From contig CATQIB010000009.1 in assembly GCA_958296185.1 (NCBI GenBank), positions 1 to 64,000 of the forward strand: 64,000 nt of DNA. Reading direction: 5' to 3'. A program made the position numbers and the translations under genes. Position 1 is the first letter of the stretch. Each line of letters opens with the position of its first letter. Source of the DNA: an uncultured Mesonia sp. GTDB lineage: Bacteria; Bacteroidota; Bacteroidia; Flavobacteriales; Flavobacteriaceae. Below are positions 25,226-35,632 of this stretch, one piece after another. Below the pieces are notes generated by a model. It did not search any database. It was not told the origin of the DNA and saw nothing but the letters and a program-made list of their open reading frames with translations.

Positions 25226-27994
25226 ATGTCTACTAAGCCAATAAAACACCAGCGCATCTTTTTAATTCTTATTTTACTTTTTAGCTCATTGAATTATGCG
25301 CAAGAATATCATGACTTTCTAGTAAAAGGAAGTTTAATCGATGATAACGAGAAGCCTTTAGAGTCGGCTACTATATATTTAGAAGAACCTAACGGTACTC
25401 TGGTAGATTATACTTTAAGCAATCAAAATGGTACATTTGAAATTGCAGGAAAAGTGCAAAACGATAGTTTATTTATGTTTGTTAGTTATACGGGATTTAA
25501 ACCTGTAAAGCAATTAATAGATTTAAAAAAGCAAAGCAGCTGGAGTTTCAATAACTTGCAAATGAAAATTGACGATCAAACTTTAGAAGAGGTATTGGTT
25601 CAAGCGCAAGCGTCGCCAGTAACCGTGAAAACCGATACTTTAGAGTTTAATGCCGCTTCTTTCAAGACAAAGGCAAATGCTAACCTTGAAGACGTACTTA
25701 AAAAGTTACCAGGAGTAAGCGTTAACAACGCAGGTGAAATCAGTATCAACGGTAAACCGGTTTCAAAGATTCTAGTCAACGGAAAGTCTTTTTTCGGCGA
25801 TGACCCCAAAATAGCCACTAAAAATTTACCTAAAGAGCTTATCAATAAAATTCAAGTAGTAGATACCAAAACAAAAACCGAAGAATTTACAGGTAAAGAA
25901 GGAGATAGTCAAAATAAAACGCTAAATATTACCATAGATGAAGATAAAAATAGAGGTTATTTCGCCCGAATCACCGCAGGTATAGGTACTCAAGATCGCT
26001 ACGAAGCAAGCGGAATTGCCAATTACTTTAAAAATAATTTTCGCTTAAGTGTATTGGGAGGGTCAAACAATATCAATTCTTCAGGCTTTAGCTTTGACGA
26101 AATTTATGATGCCATGGGAAGAAATGCATATAGCATATCACGCAGTAGCAATGGCAGTTTTAGCATTAACGGGAATTCTTTTGGTGGTGGTAACTCAGGT
26201 ATAACTCAGACCTATAATACTGGCTTTAGCTTGGTAAATGAATGGGAAGAGCGAACCGAACTGGAAACCGATTACTTTTTCAATCGAAGTAACACCGAAA
26301 CTAAAACAAAAATCAATCGGGAAAATATATTACCCGATCGCATATTTTTTAACGAGTCCAACGCTATATCCAAACGAGATAATGATAATCACCGGGCAAG
26401 TTTTGATATTAGTTTTCGCCCAGATTCGCTTACGCGGATTTCGGTTCGGCCTAACTTTTCATACAATAAAGGAAAGTCACAAAGCGATTCTGAAACCAAT
26501 TCGTTTCAAGAAGATTATACTATTATAAATCAAGCAGAAACAAGAAATGACACCGAGTTTGAACAGCTCAATTTTGCCACTAGACTTGGTGCTAGCCGAA
26601 AATTAGATACTTTAGGGAGTTACGTAAACCTTAATCTTAATTACAATACCAATACTACCGAAAACGAACAGCTATTTTATTCTCTGCGCGAAATTTTTGA
26701 TAGTAATGGAAGCCTTACCAATACAGATTTACAAGACCAGCGCATTAAAGAAAATACAGATACTAAAACATTCAACACGGGTGTTGGTGCACGATTAGCT
26801 TTACGCAAAAAATTATTCTTAGATGTAGAATATACCCTTAATTACTCGAAATCTAAGAACGAGCGATTGGTTTATGAAAATAGCACAGAAAATCTCTTAC
26901 AACAATTGAGTAATGATTTTAAAACCAGTAATTTAAAGCATCGGCCTAGTTTGGGTATGGTTTACCGAAGTAAAAAATTAAGGGCCTCGCTATCTGCAGG
27001 AGTAGAGCAACTTGAATTGACTAATGAAGATCAATTTACGGGTTATCGTTTTGAGAGCAATTTCACAAACTTTTATTCAAATCTTTACTTAAGATATAGG
27101 ATAAATCAAGCCGCTTCTATTTATTTCAATTATGAGAGTGAACAAAACGCACCAAGTATCAGCCAACTGCAACCGGTTGAAAATAGAACAAACCCGTTAA
27201 ACATTATACAAGGTAACCCAGATTTGAAACCAAATTTAACTCATAATTTTTACTTTAGTTTTAATAATTATAATTTTAAAACTAAATCTGGTTTATATAC
27301 CTATGCTGGTGCCGACTTCATACAAGATAAAGTAACCAGTATTAGTCAAACCAATACAGACTTGATTCGTGAAACCAGTTACACCAATGTGAATGGTGCA
27401 TACTCTGCATTCATAGGTGCCAATTACAGCTTCTTGTTTTCGCGAAGAGATTTTTACGATTTAAAACTTCGATTAGGTTTGAGTGGTGCCTATAGTAGAG
27501 ACGTTGGTTTTAGTAATGCGGTTGAATTTGTTGCTAAAGATTCGCGATTATCGCCTAGCTTAAGGTTAGATATCGATTTTACAGATATCCTTCAGTTAAC
27601 CCCCTATTACGAAATAAATTTAAGAAATGCAAAATACAGTTTGCCCACCCGTAATAATGAGCGTTTTGTAAATCACGAAATAGGGGTAGAGGTAACCAGT
27701 TTCTGGCCTAAAAACCTCATTTTTGGAAATGACATAGCTTACCAGCGCTTGGGAAATGTAAGCCCAGGCTTTACCAATAATTTTATTTTATGGAATATGA
27801 GCCTAGGCTATCAATTCTTTGATGAAAAAGCCACCTTTAAAGTCAAAGTTTTTGATGTTTTAGACCAAAATATAGCCACTCGCAGACAAACCGGTGAAGA
27901 TTTTATTCAAGACACTCAAGAGTTGGTTTTAGAGCGGTATATGATGTTCAGCTTGACTTTTAAGCTAGATCAATTTGGAAAAAACAAAGGCTAA
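25226..27994 (+). CDS. TonB-receptor-like outer-membrane beta-barrel protein
   Basis: A 922-residue protein with a signal peptide ending SLNYAQ. A carboxypeptidase-regulatory-like domain (about 32-110) is followed by a plug-like region (about 130-225, with LEDVLKKLPGVSVNNAGEIS and VNGKSFFGDD) and a long barrel ending FSLTFKLDQFGKNKG. This is the outer-membrane beta-barrel family (OMP_b-brl_2) of Bacteroidota, related to TonB receptors but without a clear TonB box. There is no SusD partner nearby; the substrate is unknown. Confidence 0.88.
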   Translation: MSTKPIKHQRIFLILILLFSSLNYAQEYHDFLVKGSLIDDNEKPLESATIYLEEPNGTLVDYTLSNQNGTFEIAGKVQNDSLFMFVSYTGFKPVKQLIDLKKQSSWSFNNLQMKIDDQTLEEVLVQAQASPVTVKTDTLEFNAASFKTKANANLEDVLKKLPGVSVNNAGEISINGKPVSKILVNGKSFFGDDPKIATKNLPKELINKIQVVDTKTKTEEFTGKEGDSQNKTLNITIDEDKNRGYFARITAGIGTQDRYEASGIANYFKNNFRLSVLGGSNNINSSGFSFDEIYDAMGRNAYSISRSSNGSFSINGNSFGGGNSGITQTYNTGFSLVNEWEERTELETDYFFNRSNTETKTKINRENILPDRIFFNESNAISKRDNDNHRASFDISFRPDSLTRISVRPNFSYNKGKSQSDSETNSFQEDYTIINQAETRNDTEFEQLNFATRLGASRKLDTLGSYVNLNLNYNTNTTENEQLFYSLREIFDSNGSLTNTDLQDQRIKENTDTKTFNTGVGARLALRKKLFLDVEYTLNYSKSKNERLVYENSTENLLQQLSNDFKTSNLKHRPSLGMVYRSKKLRASLSAGVEQLELTNEDQFTGYRFESNFTNFYSNLYLRYRINQAASIYFNYESEQNAPSISQLQPVENRTNPLNIIQGNPDLKPNLTHNFYFSFNNYNFKTKSGLYTYAGADFIQDKVTSISQTNTDLIRETSYTNVNGAYSAFIGANYSFLFSRRDFYDLKLRLGLSGAYSRDVGFSNAVEFVAKDSRLSPSLRLDIDFTDILQLTPYYEINLRNAKYSLPTRNNERFVNHEIGVEVTSFWPKNLIFGNDIAYQRLGNVSPGFTNNFILWNMSLGYQFFDEKATFKVKVFDVLDQNIATRRQTGEDFIQDTQELVLERYMMFSLTFKLDQFGKNKG

Positions 27995-27995
27995 A

Positions 27996-28151
27996 TCATA
28001 AATTCAACTCTTTGTTAAATAAAGCTTTATTAGCGTAATACGGGTTTGATGAGGTTAATTCTTTCATCCAAGTGATAAAATTGCTTGATTTTCGTTTAAA
28101 AGTGAATCCGAGTGATTGCACCCGTAATTCATTAGGTGGATTAGTTTTCAT
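27996..28151 (-). CDS. Possible 51-residue small protein
   Basis: An ATG-initiated frame of 51 codons on the minus strand, ending one base after the convergent barrel gene. The product has a mixed, protein-like composition (begins MKTNPPNELRVQSLGFTFKR). I do not recognise a family and there is no ribosome-binding site to judge by. It fills most of the 275-base gap between the barrel gene and the TPM gene. It may be real or chance. Confidence 0.3.
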   Translation of the reverse strand: MKTNPPNELRVQSLGFTFKRKSSNFITWMKELTSSNPYYANKALFNKELNL

Positions 28152-28269
28152 AATTAATGATTGTTAGTTAGTTGCTGAAAATTACAACTAAACGGACTAA
28201 TCCCGAAAAATTTAATGAAAATCCTTTCTTAAAATTGATTAAAAGCCTGATTATTAGGATGATTGACTT

Positions 28270-29076
28270 TTACCAGCTGCCGCCGGCTCCACCACCGCCA
28301 AAACCGCCTCCGCCGAAGCCGCCACCAAAACCGCCACCGCCAAAGCCTCCTCCTGAACCAAAACCGCCAGAAGATCCTCCGCCAAAACCGCGACCCATGC
28401 TGCTTAAAATGAGTATATCAAGTAGTGAATCTGCCCCAGATTTACGGCCTCCGTTTCTGCCTCCACCATTACGATTCTTAATTACAGAGAGTATAATAAT
28501 TACGATAAAGAAAATAATTATAAAAAAACCAACTCCAGAATTTCCTGAGCTAGATCTCTTTTTTGGAGCTTTATAAGTGCCACTTAGAACTTGCATTACA
28601 GCAGTAGTACCAGCATCTAATCCGGCATAAAAATTACCTCGCTTAAAATGTGGAATAATAATTTGATCTATAATTTCCTTTGTACGATAATCGGTTAAAT
28701 ACTGTTCAAGACCATAGCCAGTTGTTATCCATAATTTGCGTTCTTTTTTTGCCATTAAAATGAGCAAGCCATTGTCTTTTTTACTGTCTCCAATTCCCCA
28801 TTTATGAGCCCACTCGGCGGCAAAAGTGCCAATGTATTCTCCGTTTAAGGTGTGGATAGTAGCTACCACAATCTGGGTTGAGGTTGTATCGGCGTACTTG
28901 ATTAGTTTCTGTTTCAAAGCCGATTCTTCAGATGGGGTTAAAAGCTCTGCAGCATCGTAGACACTAGTTGCAACCTTGGGTTTGGCAGGTAGATTAAGCT
29001 GAGCAAAACCATAGTGTGTAGGCAATAAAAAGCCTAATAAAAGAATATACCGAAAGATCTGTTTTTTATTGAACAT
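28270..29076 (-). CDS. TPM-domain protein with Gly-rich tail (YgcG type)
   Basis: A 268-residue protein with a signal peptide ending YGFAQ, a TPM domain (about 28-165, with VYDAAELLTPSEESALKQKL and ITTGYGLEQYLTD), one membrane helix (about 180-198) and a Gly/Ser/Phe-rich tail of about 45 residues ending GGAGGSW. The family is linked to photosystem repair in plants but its bacterial role is unclear. Its ATG overlaps the stop of the second TPM gene by one base. It is the last gene of the M23-MerR-LemA-TPM-TPM operon. Confidence 0.88.
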   Translation of the reverse strand: MFNKKQIFRYILLLGFLLPTHYGFAQLNLPAKPKVATSVYDAAELLTPSEESALKQKLIKYADTTSTQIVVATIHTLNGEYIGTFAAEWAHKWGIGDSKKDNGLLILMAKKERKLWITTGYGLEQYLTDYRTKEIIDQIIIPHFKRGNFYAGLDAGTTAVMQVLSGTYKAPKKRSSSGNSGVGFFIIIFFIVIIILSVIKNRNGGGRNGGRKSGADSLLDILILSSMGRGFGGGSSGGFGSGGGFGGGGFGGGFGGGGFGGGGAGGSW

Positions 29077-29510
29077 TATTTGCCTTTTGAGATTTCATCA
29101 GACAATTCATTTACATCATCTGCCTGGTAGGGGAAATAGTTTTGTAATTGCTCACCGGCCTTTAAAATACCAGCTATCAATCCTTGTTTAAATTCAGCCT
29201 TTTTAAAATACTCAATGACCAATTCTTTGGTTGACTCCCAAAAATTTGCTTCAACACGGTCGTTAATTCCCTGATCGCCTAGAATATAAAATAAATGATC
29301 TTCAAGGGCAACATAAAACAGAACTCCATTTTTTTGTTCGGTTTGGTGCATCCCAAGTTTTTCAAAAACCTCCTTGGCTCTTTCAAATACAGGACCCTTA
29401 CATTTACTTTCTAGATGCACGCGTATCTCGCCAGAAGTGTTCTTCTCGGCTGCCTTTATCGCATTAATAATTTCATTTTCGTCTTGTTGAGTAAAAAGCT
29501 GAATAGCCAT
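29076..29510 (-). CDS. TPM-domain protein, soluble
   Basis: A 144-residue protein made of a TPM domain alone: EIINAIKAAEKNTSGEIRVHL at the start, NGVLFYVALEDHLFYILGDQGI in the middle. There is no signal peptide or membrane segment, so it is cytoplasmic unless anchored by partners. lemA with two TPM genes is a recurrent Bacteroidota gene set, probably one membrane-associated complex. Confidence 0.87.
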   Translation of the reverse strand: MAIQLFTQQDENEIINAIKAAEKNTSGEIRVHLESKCKGPVFERAKEVFEKLGMHQTEQKNGVLFYVALEDHLFYILGDQGINDRVEANFWESTKELVIEYFKKAEFKQGLIAGILKAGEQLQNYFPYQADDVNELSDEISKGK

Positions 29511-29522
29511 GAAAAATAAGGA

Positions 29523-30113
29523 TTAAAATTCTACAGTAGGAGCTTGTTCTGCACCTTCAACTGCTTCAAATGGAGCCATCTTATCAAACCCAAAAAAGCC
29601 AACAATTAAATTGTTAGGAAATTTTCTAATAAAGGTATTGTATAATTTCACCGCTTCATTGTATCGATTTCTTTCTACATTGATACGGTTCTCTGTTCCT
29701 TCTAGCTGAGACTGCAATTGCTGAAAGTTTTGCGTGGCTTTTAATTCTGGGTAGCGTTCTACGCTCACAAGTAATTTTGATAATGCAGAACTTAATCCGC
29801 CTTGAGCTTGTTGAAAATTAGCGATTGCTTCTGGAGAAAGGTTATCTGCATCGATATTTACCGAGGTAGCTTTAGCTCGAGCTTGAATAACTTGGGTAAG
29901 TGTTTCTTGCTCAAAATCTGCTGCACCTTTCACCGTATTTACCAAATTAGGAATTAGGTCATTTCTTCTTTGGTAGGCATTTTCTACATTAGACCAAGCG
30001 GTTTTGGCTTCTTCTTGTTTTTCAACAGCTGTGTTATACGTTCCGCCGAATAATGAATAAGCTATGAAGCCAATGATGGCGATTACAATTACGGGAATTA
30101 ACCATTTTTTCAT
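29523..30113 (-). CDS. lemA: LemA-family protein
   Basis: A 196-residue protein with one N-terminal membrane helix (about 5-22) followed by a long helical bundle. YNTAVEKQEEAKTAWSNVEN and YQRRNDLIPNLVNTVKG are the LemA signature. It is anchored in the inner membrane with the helical part outside. The role is unknown; it is co-transcribed with the two TPM genes. Confidence 0.95.
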   Translation of the reverse strand: MKKWLIPVIVIAIIGFIAYSLFGGTYNTAVEKQEEAKTAWSNVENAYQRRNDLIPNLVNTVKGAADFEQETLTQVIQARAKATSVNIDADNLSPEAIANFQQAQGGLSSALSKLLVSVERYPELKATQNFQQLQSQLEGTENRINVERNRYNEAVKLYNTFIRKFPNNLIVGFFGFDKMAPFEAVEGAEQAPTVEF

Positions 30114-30125
30114 GATTTTTGTTGT

Positions 30126-30455
30126 TTAAAGTTGATTTTTTATTTGAATTAATTGTTCTTTAATATGATTAAGACGCTTAATCATTTCATAATTGTTTAG
30201 TGGCTTGCTTTTTTCAGCTTTAAGCTGAATTTTAGCTCCTTCTAAAGTGAATCCGCGTTCTTTTACAAGATGATAAATTTTTTCTAGATTTTCAATATCT
30301 TCGGGAGTGAATTTGCGGTTTCCCTTAGCATTTTTTTTTGGCTTTAAGATGTCAAATTCTTTCTCCCAAAAGCGGATGAGTGAAGTATTTACTTCAAAGG
30401 CTTCGGCTACCTCGCCAATGCCATAGTACAATTTTTTGGGTAACTCCACCGCCAT
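30126..30455 (-). CDS. MerR-family transcriptional regulator
   Basis: A 109-residue protein. The N-terminal winged-helix DNA-binding domain reads YYGIGEVAEAFEVNTSLIRF and WEKEFDILKPKKNAKGNRKF (about 10-50), followed by a helical region but no effector domain with metal-binding Cys. This short type is conserved next to M23/LemA genes in flavobacteria. Its ATG overlaps the M23 stop by one base. Confidence 0.9.
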   Translation of the reverse strand: MAVELPKKLYYGIGEVAEAFEVNTSLIRFWEKEFDILKPKKNAKGNRKFTPEDIENLEKIYHLVKERGFTLEGAKIQLKAEKSKPLNNYEMIKRLNHIKEQLIQIKNQL

Positions 30456-31429
30456 TAGTCTAAAGATTGATTTTCTAAGGTAGATTGGTTTAACATAATA
30501 TCATACTCCTCAGCCGTTAAATCGCCGTGGTAATAATTAATAGGGTTCACCACTTTTCCGTTTTTATGTACTTCGTAGTGTAAATGCGCTCCGGTTGAAA
30601 GGCCTGTGTTTCCTACCTTGCCGATCACCTCGCCCCTTTTTACTTTTTGACCTTCGCGAACCTCAAAAGCACTAAGATGGGCATAATAGGTTTCGTAGCC
30701 AAAGCCATGGTCAAGAATAATTAAATTACCAAAGCCTCTGCTTCTTCTGGCTTTTTTTACCGTAGCGTCACCAGTAGCAAATACGTCGGTTCCTTTTTTA
30801 GCGGTAAAATCCATTCCGTTATGCATCTTGCGGTATTTTAGTATGGGGTGCATACGCATACCGTAGCCTGAAGCCATGCGGGTTAAATTTTCATTTTTTA
30901 TAGGTTGTATAGCCGGAATGGCAGTAAGTAATTTTTCTTTTTCCTTGGCCAATTTTACTATTTCATCTAATGATTTGGACTGTACAACAATTTGTTTTTG
31001 CAAAATGTCCATTTTTTTGTGGGTTTCAATAATCAATTCTGAATTATCAAACCCATTTAAATATTGGTAACGGTTTACTCCACCAAAACCTGCTTTGCGT
31101 TGTTCTTCGGGAATTGGATTGGCCTCAAAATAAACCCGGTAAATATTGTTGTCTCTGTGTTGTACATCGGCTAGCACTTCTTGCGCTATATCAATTTTTT
31201 TATTTAAAACCGAATATTGAATTTTTAAATTATTGAGTTCACGTTTGAGTGCTTTCTCTTTTGGCGTCTCAATTTCCGGGATATTAAAGTAGATAATCAA
31301 TAATATGAAGCCCGCTAAAAAAGAACTCGCAATTCCCAATGCAATAAGCCCAATTCTCCTACCTGGTTTTCTTTCTATTTTTTTATACGACAAACTTTCG
31401 TTGTCGTAATAATATTTTACCTTCGACAT
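30455..31429 (-). CDS. M23-family metallopeptidase (murein DD-endopeptidase type)
   Basis: A 324-residue protein with one membrane helix near residue 28-50, a periplasmic coiled-coil region (about 60-165), then a LytM/M23 domain. Zinc ligands are visible as HNGMDF and HLHYEV, with SGYGMRMHP before them and NLIILDHG in the middle. It should cleave peptidoglycan cross-links, or activate a hydrolase, at the inner membrane. It is the first gene of the operon and diverges from alaS. Confidence 0.92.
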   Translation of the reverse strand: MSKVKYYYDNESLSYKKIERKPGRRIGLIALGIASSFLAGFILLIIYFNIPEIETPKEKALKRELNNLKIQYSVLNKKIDIAQEVLADVQHRDNNIYRVYFEANPIPEEQRKAGFGGVNRYQYLNGFDNSELIIETHKKMDILQKQIVVQSKSLDEIVKLAKEKEKLLTAIPAIQPIKNENLTRMASGYGMRMHPILKYRKMHNGMDFTAKKGTDVFATGDATVKKARRSRGFGNLIILDHGFGYETYYAHLSAFEVREGQKVKRGEVIGKVGNTGLSTGAHLHYEVHKNGKVVNPINYYHGDLTAEEYDIMLNQSTLENQSLD

Positions 31430-31444
31430 TGTTTGAAATTATGC

Positions 31445-31452
31445 TATTTTTG
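31445..31452 (+). promoter_or_regulatory. Candidate -7 box for alaS
   Basis: TATTTTTG, a perfect TAnnTTTG box, in the divergent M23-alaS gap, 100 bases before the alaS ATG. The only nearby TTG (31429-31431) is a little too close. Confidence 0.45.
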
Positions 31453-31551
31453 CAAACGTTTTGTGTTGATTTATTCAATACTAATAACGAACAAAGATAA
31501 ACATTGTTTCAAAAGTACGCTAAAAATTATAAGCCAAGAGCAGCCAAGCCT

Positions 31552-34164
31552 ATGAAATCACAAGAAATACGCAGTAGATTTTTAAACTTTTTTAAATCGA
31601 AAAATCACGAGATTGTACCCTCTGCACCCATGGTGATGAAAGATGATCCTTCTTTGATGTTTACCAATGCAGGGATGAATCAATTTAAAGAGTATTTTCT
31701 AGGTAACGCCACGGCCAAGTATACACGAATTGCCGATACGCAAAAGTGTCTTCGGGTAAGCGGTAAGCACAATGATTTAGAAGAGGTAGGCAAAGATACT
31801 TACCACCATACTATGTTTGAGATGTTAGGTAATTGGAGTATTGGCGATTATTTTAAAGAAGATGCAATTGCTTGGGCTTGGGAATTTTTAACCGTTGAAC
31901 TCAAAATAGCACCCGAAAACTTATATGTGACGGTATTTGAAGGCGATAAGGAAGATCAAATTCAAAAAGATGAGGAAGCTTTTAATTTGTGGAAAAAACA
32001 TATTGCCGAAGAGCGTATTTTGCTAGGCAATAAAAAAGATAATTTTTGGGAGATGGGTGATCAAGGTCCTTGCGGACCTGCCTCAGAAATTCATGTAGAT
32101 ATCCGATCGGATGAAGAAAAAGCCAAAATTCCAGGCAAAGATTTGGTAAACCAAGATCACCCTCAAGTAGTTGAAATTTGGAACTTGGTTTTTATACAGT
32201 ATAACCGAATGGCTAATGGAAGCCTTAAAGAGTTACCCGCAAAGCATATTGATACAGGAATGGGTTTTGAGCGTTTGGCGATGGTTATGCAAGGCAAGCA
32301 ATCTAATTACGATACGGATGTATTCATGCCCATTATTCAAGAAATTGAAACCATTACTGGTGCAACCTATCAAAAAGCGGAACAGACAGATATTGCCATC
32401 AGAGTAATTGCAGATCATGTTCGAGCGGTTAGTTTTGCTATTGCCGATGGGCAATTGCCTAGTAATAATGGTGCTGGTTATGTAATACGTAGAATTTTAA
32501 GAAGAGCTATTCGTTACGGATTTACCTTTTTAAATACCAAAGAAGCTTTTATCTATAAGTTGGTAGCTGTGTTAAGCAACCAAATGGGTGAAACTTTTCC
32601 AGAAATTAAAAAGCAACAACACTTGTGCGAAAACGTCATTAAAGAGGAAGAGAACTCATTTTTAAAAACTTTAGATCAAGGCTTAAATCTATTAGAAAGT
32701 ATAATAAATCAAACGCAATCAAAAGAGATTTCGGGTAAGAAGGCTTTTGAATTGTACGATACTTATGGTTTTCCTATAGATTTAACCGCCCTAATTTTGG
32801 AAGAAAAAGGGCTGAGCCTTAATATCAATGAATTTGAGAGCGAGTTGAGTAAACAAAAAGAGCGTTCGCGCTCTGCTGCACAAAGTACCGCAGGTGATTG
32901 GGTTATTCTTAGGCAAGATGATGAGGAGGAATTTATAGGATATGATTACCTAGAAACACAAGTTAAATTAACCCGTTATCGTCAGGTGGAAAGCAAAAAA
33001 GAAGGGAAGTTGTATCAACTGGTTTTTAATTTAACGCCTTTCTACCCAGAAGGTGGAGGCCAAGTTGGTGATAAAGGTTACCTAGAGGAGCCAAATGGAA
33101 ACCTTACTTATATTATTGATACTAAAAAAGAGAATAATTTAATTATTCATATTTCTAAGCACTTACCGCAAGATCTACACGCTACCTTTACTGCTACGGT
33201 TAATGATCAACATCGACTAAATGCAGCTGCTAATCATAGTGCAACCCACTTATTGCATCAAGCATTAAAAAATGTATTAGGTGAGCACGTAGAGCAAAAG
33301 GGATCTTTGGTACACCCTGCTTATCTAAGATTTGATTTTTCTCATTTTAGTAAAGTAAGTCACGAGCAATTAGAAGAGATTGAACAGTTTGTAAATGCGC
33401 GCATTTACGAAGAACTTGATTTAGTGGAAGGTAGAAATGTACCTTTTGCCCAAGCGGTTGAGCAAGGAGCTACGGCATTATTTGGTGAAAAGTACGGAGA
33501 TACCGTGCGAACAATACAATTTGGTAATTCTTTTGAACTTTGCGGAGGTACTCACGTTTCAAATACAAGTCAAATTTGGCATTTCAAAATAGTATCAGAA
33601 TCAGCGGTGGCTGCTGGGGTTAGACGAATTGAAGCCATTACTCTAGATGCGGCAAAAGACTTTCTAAACGAGCAAAGCAATCAATTTAACGCCTTAAAGC
33701 AATTGGTAAAAAATAGCAAAGAACCTTTAAAGGCTGTTGAAAACCTTCAAAATGAGAATGCTCAGCTTAAAAAGGAGATTGAACAGCTTAAAAAGGATAA
33801 AGCAGCCGCAGCAAAAACAAACCTAAAAGCCGCTTTACAACAAGTAAATGGTGTTAATTTTTTAGCCACTACTGTAGATTTAGATGCTGCGGCGATGAAA
33901 GATTTATCTTTTCAACTGGCTGGAGAGGTTGAGCAATTATTTTTAGTGCTTGGATCTAAACAGAATGGTAAAGCCTTATTATCTATTTATATCGACAAAA
34001 AATTAGCCGAAGAGAAATCCCTTAATGCTGGAAAGATTATTCGAGACTTGGGTAAATTTATCCAAGGAGGAGGTGGTGGTCAAGCCTTTTTTGCTACCGC
34101 TGGAGGTAAAAATCCATCAGGTTTAGCAGAGGCTTTATCAGCTGCAAAAACTTATATTGATTAA
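31552..34164 (+). CDS. alaS: Alanyl-tRNA synthetase
   Basis: An 870-residue class II synthetase of normal length. The catalytic core contains [20 protein letters not shown] and [11 protein letters not shown]. The editing domain has the zinc/editing motif [11 protein letters not shown], with CGGTHV further on. A coiled coil (about 715-755) leads to the C-Ala domain with [17 protein letters not shown]. The start is the ATG at 31552 ([10 protein letters not shown]); the TTG at 31504 would add 16 residues with no similarity. Confidence 0.97.
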   Translation: MKSQEIRSRFLNFFKSKNHEIVPSAPMVMKDDPSLMFTNAGMNQFKEYFLGNATAKYTRIADTQKCLRVSGKHNDLEEVGKDTYHHTMFEMLGNWSIGDYFKEDAIAWAWEFLTVELKIAPENLYVTVFEGDKEDQIQKDEEAFNLWKKHIAEERILLGNKKDNFWEMGDQGPCGPASEIHVDIRSDEEKAKIPGKDLVNQDHPQVVEIWNLVFIQYNRMANGSLKELPAKHIDTGMGFERLAMVMQGKQSNYDTDVFMPIIQEIETITGATYQKAEQTDIAIRVIADHVRAVSFAIADGQLPSNNGAGYVIRRILRRAIRYGFTFLNTKEAFIYKLVAVLSNQMGETFPEIKKQQHLCENVIKEEENSFLKTLDQGLNLLESIINQTQSKEISGKKAFELYDTYGFPIDLTALILEEKGLSLNINEFESELSKQKERSRSAAQSTAGDWVILRQDDEEEFIGYDYLETQVKLTRYRQVESKKEGKLYQLVFNLTPFYPEGGGQVGDKGYLEEPNGNLTYIIDTKKENNLIIHISKHLPQDLHATFTATVNDQHRLNAAANHSATHLLHQALKNVLGEHVEQKGSLVHPAYLRFDFSHFSKVSHEQLEEIEQFVNARIYEELDLVEGRNVPFAQAVEQGATALFGEKYGDTVRTIQFGNSFELCGGTHVSNTSQIWHFKIVSESAVAAGVRRIEAITLDAAKDFLNEQSNQFNALKQLVKNSKEPLKAVENLQNENAQLKKEIEQLKKDKAAAAKTNLKAALQQVNGVNFLATTVDLDAAAMKDLSFQLAGEVEQLFLVLGSKQNGKALLSIYIDKKLAEEKSLNAGKIIRDLGKFIQGGGGGQAFFATAGGKNPSGLAEALSAAKTYID

Positions 34165-34194
34165 CCGTGAGTATTGTCGATAAAATATAATACC

Positions 34195-35151
34195 ATGAAA
34201 TTACAAACCCCAATCAGTATTTTAGAGCAGCAACCAAAAATTGATTATGACTCTAAAATACTGCTTCTGGGTTCGTGTTTTTCCGAAAATATGGGGCTTC
34301 AGTTTGATCGCTTCAGGTTTCAAAACCTTCAAAATCCCTTAGGTATTTTATTTCATCCTTTTGGCATTGAAAAATTGCTCTTTCGGGCAACACAAAACGA
34401 TTTATTTACCGCGCAAGATGTTTTCTGTTATAATGAAACTTGGCACTGCTTTGAGGCGCATAGTAGATTGAAAAGTACGCAATCACAAGATGACTTGTTG
34501 TTAAAATTAAATTCGGCACTTAGGAACACACAAGAATATTTGCAAAACTCTACTCATATTGTGATTACCTTAGGTACAGCTTATATTTACCGTCATCTTG
34601 AGAACAATCAATATGTGGCCAATTGTCATAAAGTACCTCAAAAGTACTTCGCAAAATCTTGTGTTAAATCTGAAGCCATTTTAACCAGTCTCAAACGCAT
34701 AATGAATTATTGCAATGCCATCCATAAAGATGTAAAAGTAATATTTACGGTTTCGCCAGTAAGGCACATGAAAGACGGTTTGGTTGAAAATAATTACAGT
34801 AAAGCTCAATTAATAACAGCCATACACGATTTGCTGCCAACTTGGCCGCAGGTCTCGTATTTTCCGTCTTATGAAATTATGCTAGATGAATTGAGAGACT
34901 ACCGCTTTTACACAAAAGACATGCTTCACCCATCGTCACTGGCAATAGAATATATTTGGGAACGTTTTATGCAAACTTGGATAAATCCTAATGCATTTGA
35001 AACCATGGAAAAAGTAGATTCAGTGCAGAAGAGACTACAACATAAAGCTTTTAATCCTCAAAGTGAACAGCATCAAAACTTTTTACAAAAACTTAAACAA
35101 GACATGAAGGCTTTGCAAAACCAATATAGTTTTATGCGCTTTACGGATTGA
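34195..35151 (+). CDS. GSCFA-domain protein
   Basis: A 318-residue protein. The name-giving motif GSCFSENMG is near residue 31, followed by NPLGILFHPFGIE. Near the end DMLHPSSLAIEYIWERF looks like the DxxH block of an SGNH-like esterase fold, so the GSCFA Ser could be a nucleophile (inference). No characterised function. The ATG at 34195 is preferred to the GTG at 34174. It converges with the rhodanese gene, sharing 11 bases. Confidence 0.9.
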   Translation: MKLQTPISILEQQPKIDYDSKILLLGSCFSENMGLQFDRFRFQNLQNPLGILFHPFGIEKLLFRATQNDLFTAQDVFCYNETWHCFEAHSRLKSTQSQDDLLLKLNSALRNTQEYLQNSTHIVITLGTAYIYRHLENNQYVANCHKVPQKYFAKSCVKSEAILTSLKRIMNYCNAIHKDVKVIFTVSPVRHMKDGLVENNYSKAQLITAIHDLLPTWPQVSYFPSYEIMLDELRDYRFYTKDMLHPSSLAIEYIWERFMQTWINPNAFETMEKVDSVQKRLQHKAFNPQSEQHQNFLQKLKQDMKALQNQYSFMRFTD

Positions 35152-35452
35152 GTTGCGTATAGAGTTTGTGCCAACCGCCACCATTTATACATTCAATGCC
35201 TTTGCTTTTTAAAATCCCTGCTGCACTCCCAGAGCGCATACCACTAGCACAACACGTAATAATCGGTTTGTTGTAATTTTTGATCTTTTGAATATGTTGA
35301 CCGATTTGCTGTAGCGGAATGTTTTTGGATCCTGGAATAGCACCATTTGCATATTCGCCCGCCGAGCGGACATCAATTATTATAGCGCCACGTGATTTAA
35401 AATCTTGAATCATTTTACTTTTGTTACCGAATAATAAATTTAAAATACCCAT
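35141..35452 (-). CDS. Single-domain rhodanese
   Basis: A 103-residue protein, almost all rhodanese domain: IIDVRSAGEYANGAIPGSKN at the start and the active loop CCASGMRSG with a double Cys. There is no signal peptide. The ATG with complement at 35450-35452 starts a sensible protein; an upstream TTG would add five residues. It is one of three separate rhodanese-domain genes in this window. Confidence 0.9.
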   Translation of the reverse strand: MGILNLLFGNKSKMIQDFKSRGAIIIDVRSAGEYANGAIPGSKNIPLQQIGQHIQKIKNYNKPIITCCASGMRSGSAAGILKSKGIECINGGGWHKLYTQLNP

Positions 35453-35555
35453 TCCTTTTTTTGTCAAAGTAAAGCAATGTTTCTCTTTATGCTGGTAACT
35501 TAAGTTACTTAACTTTTATATTTGTTCAAATCTTATAATTAATTTCGTTGTGAAT

Positions 35556-35632
35556 AAATTTGGACGCTTTTTAATTACAGGTCAGCAATAGTAATTCGTG
35601 ATTGCTCACAAGGTTAGTTAGCGTCTAAATTT
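35556..35632. repeat. Nested inverted repeat upstream of the DUF4230 gene
   Basis: Outer arms AAATTTGGACGCT (35556-35568) and AGCGTCTAAATTT (35620-35632) match at 12 of 13 bases. An inner pair, AGCAAT / ATTGCT, lies between them. The right arm overlaps the -7 box of the promoter below. Confidence 0.7.

Noticed and set aside
28159-28169. GATTGTTAGTT, an 11-base match to one half of the paaE operator
   Set aside because: Only a half-site, no palindrome, and not placed at a recognisable promoter; chance is likely in AT-rich DNA.
28172-28576. A 134-codon plus-strand frame with a Pro/Lys-rich repeat region
   Set aside because: It is the antisense of the Gly-rich tail of the TPM protein; the Pro codons are complements of Gly codons.
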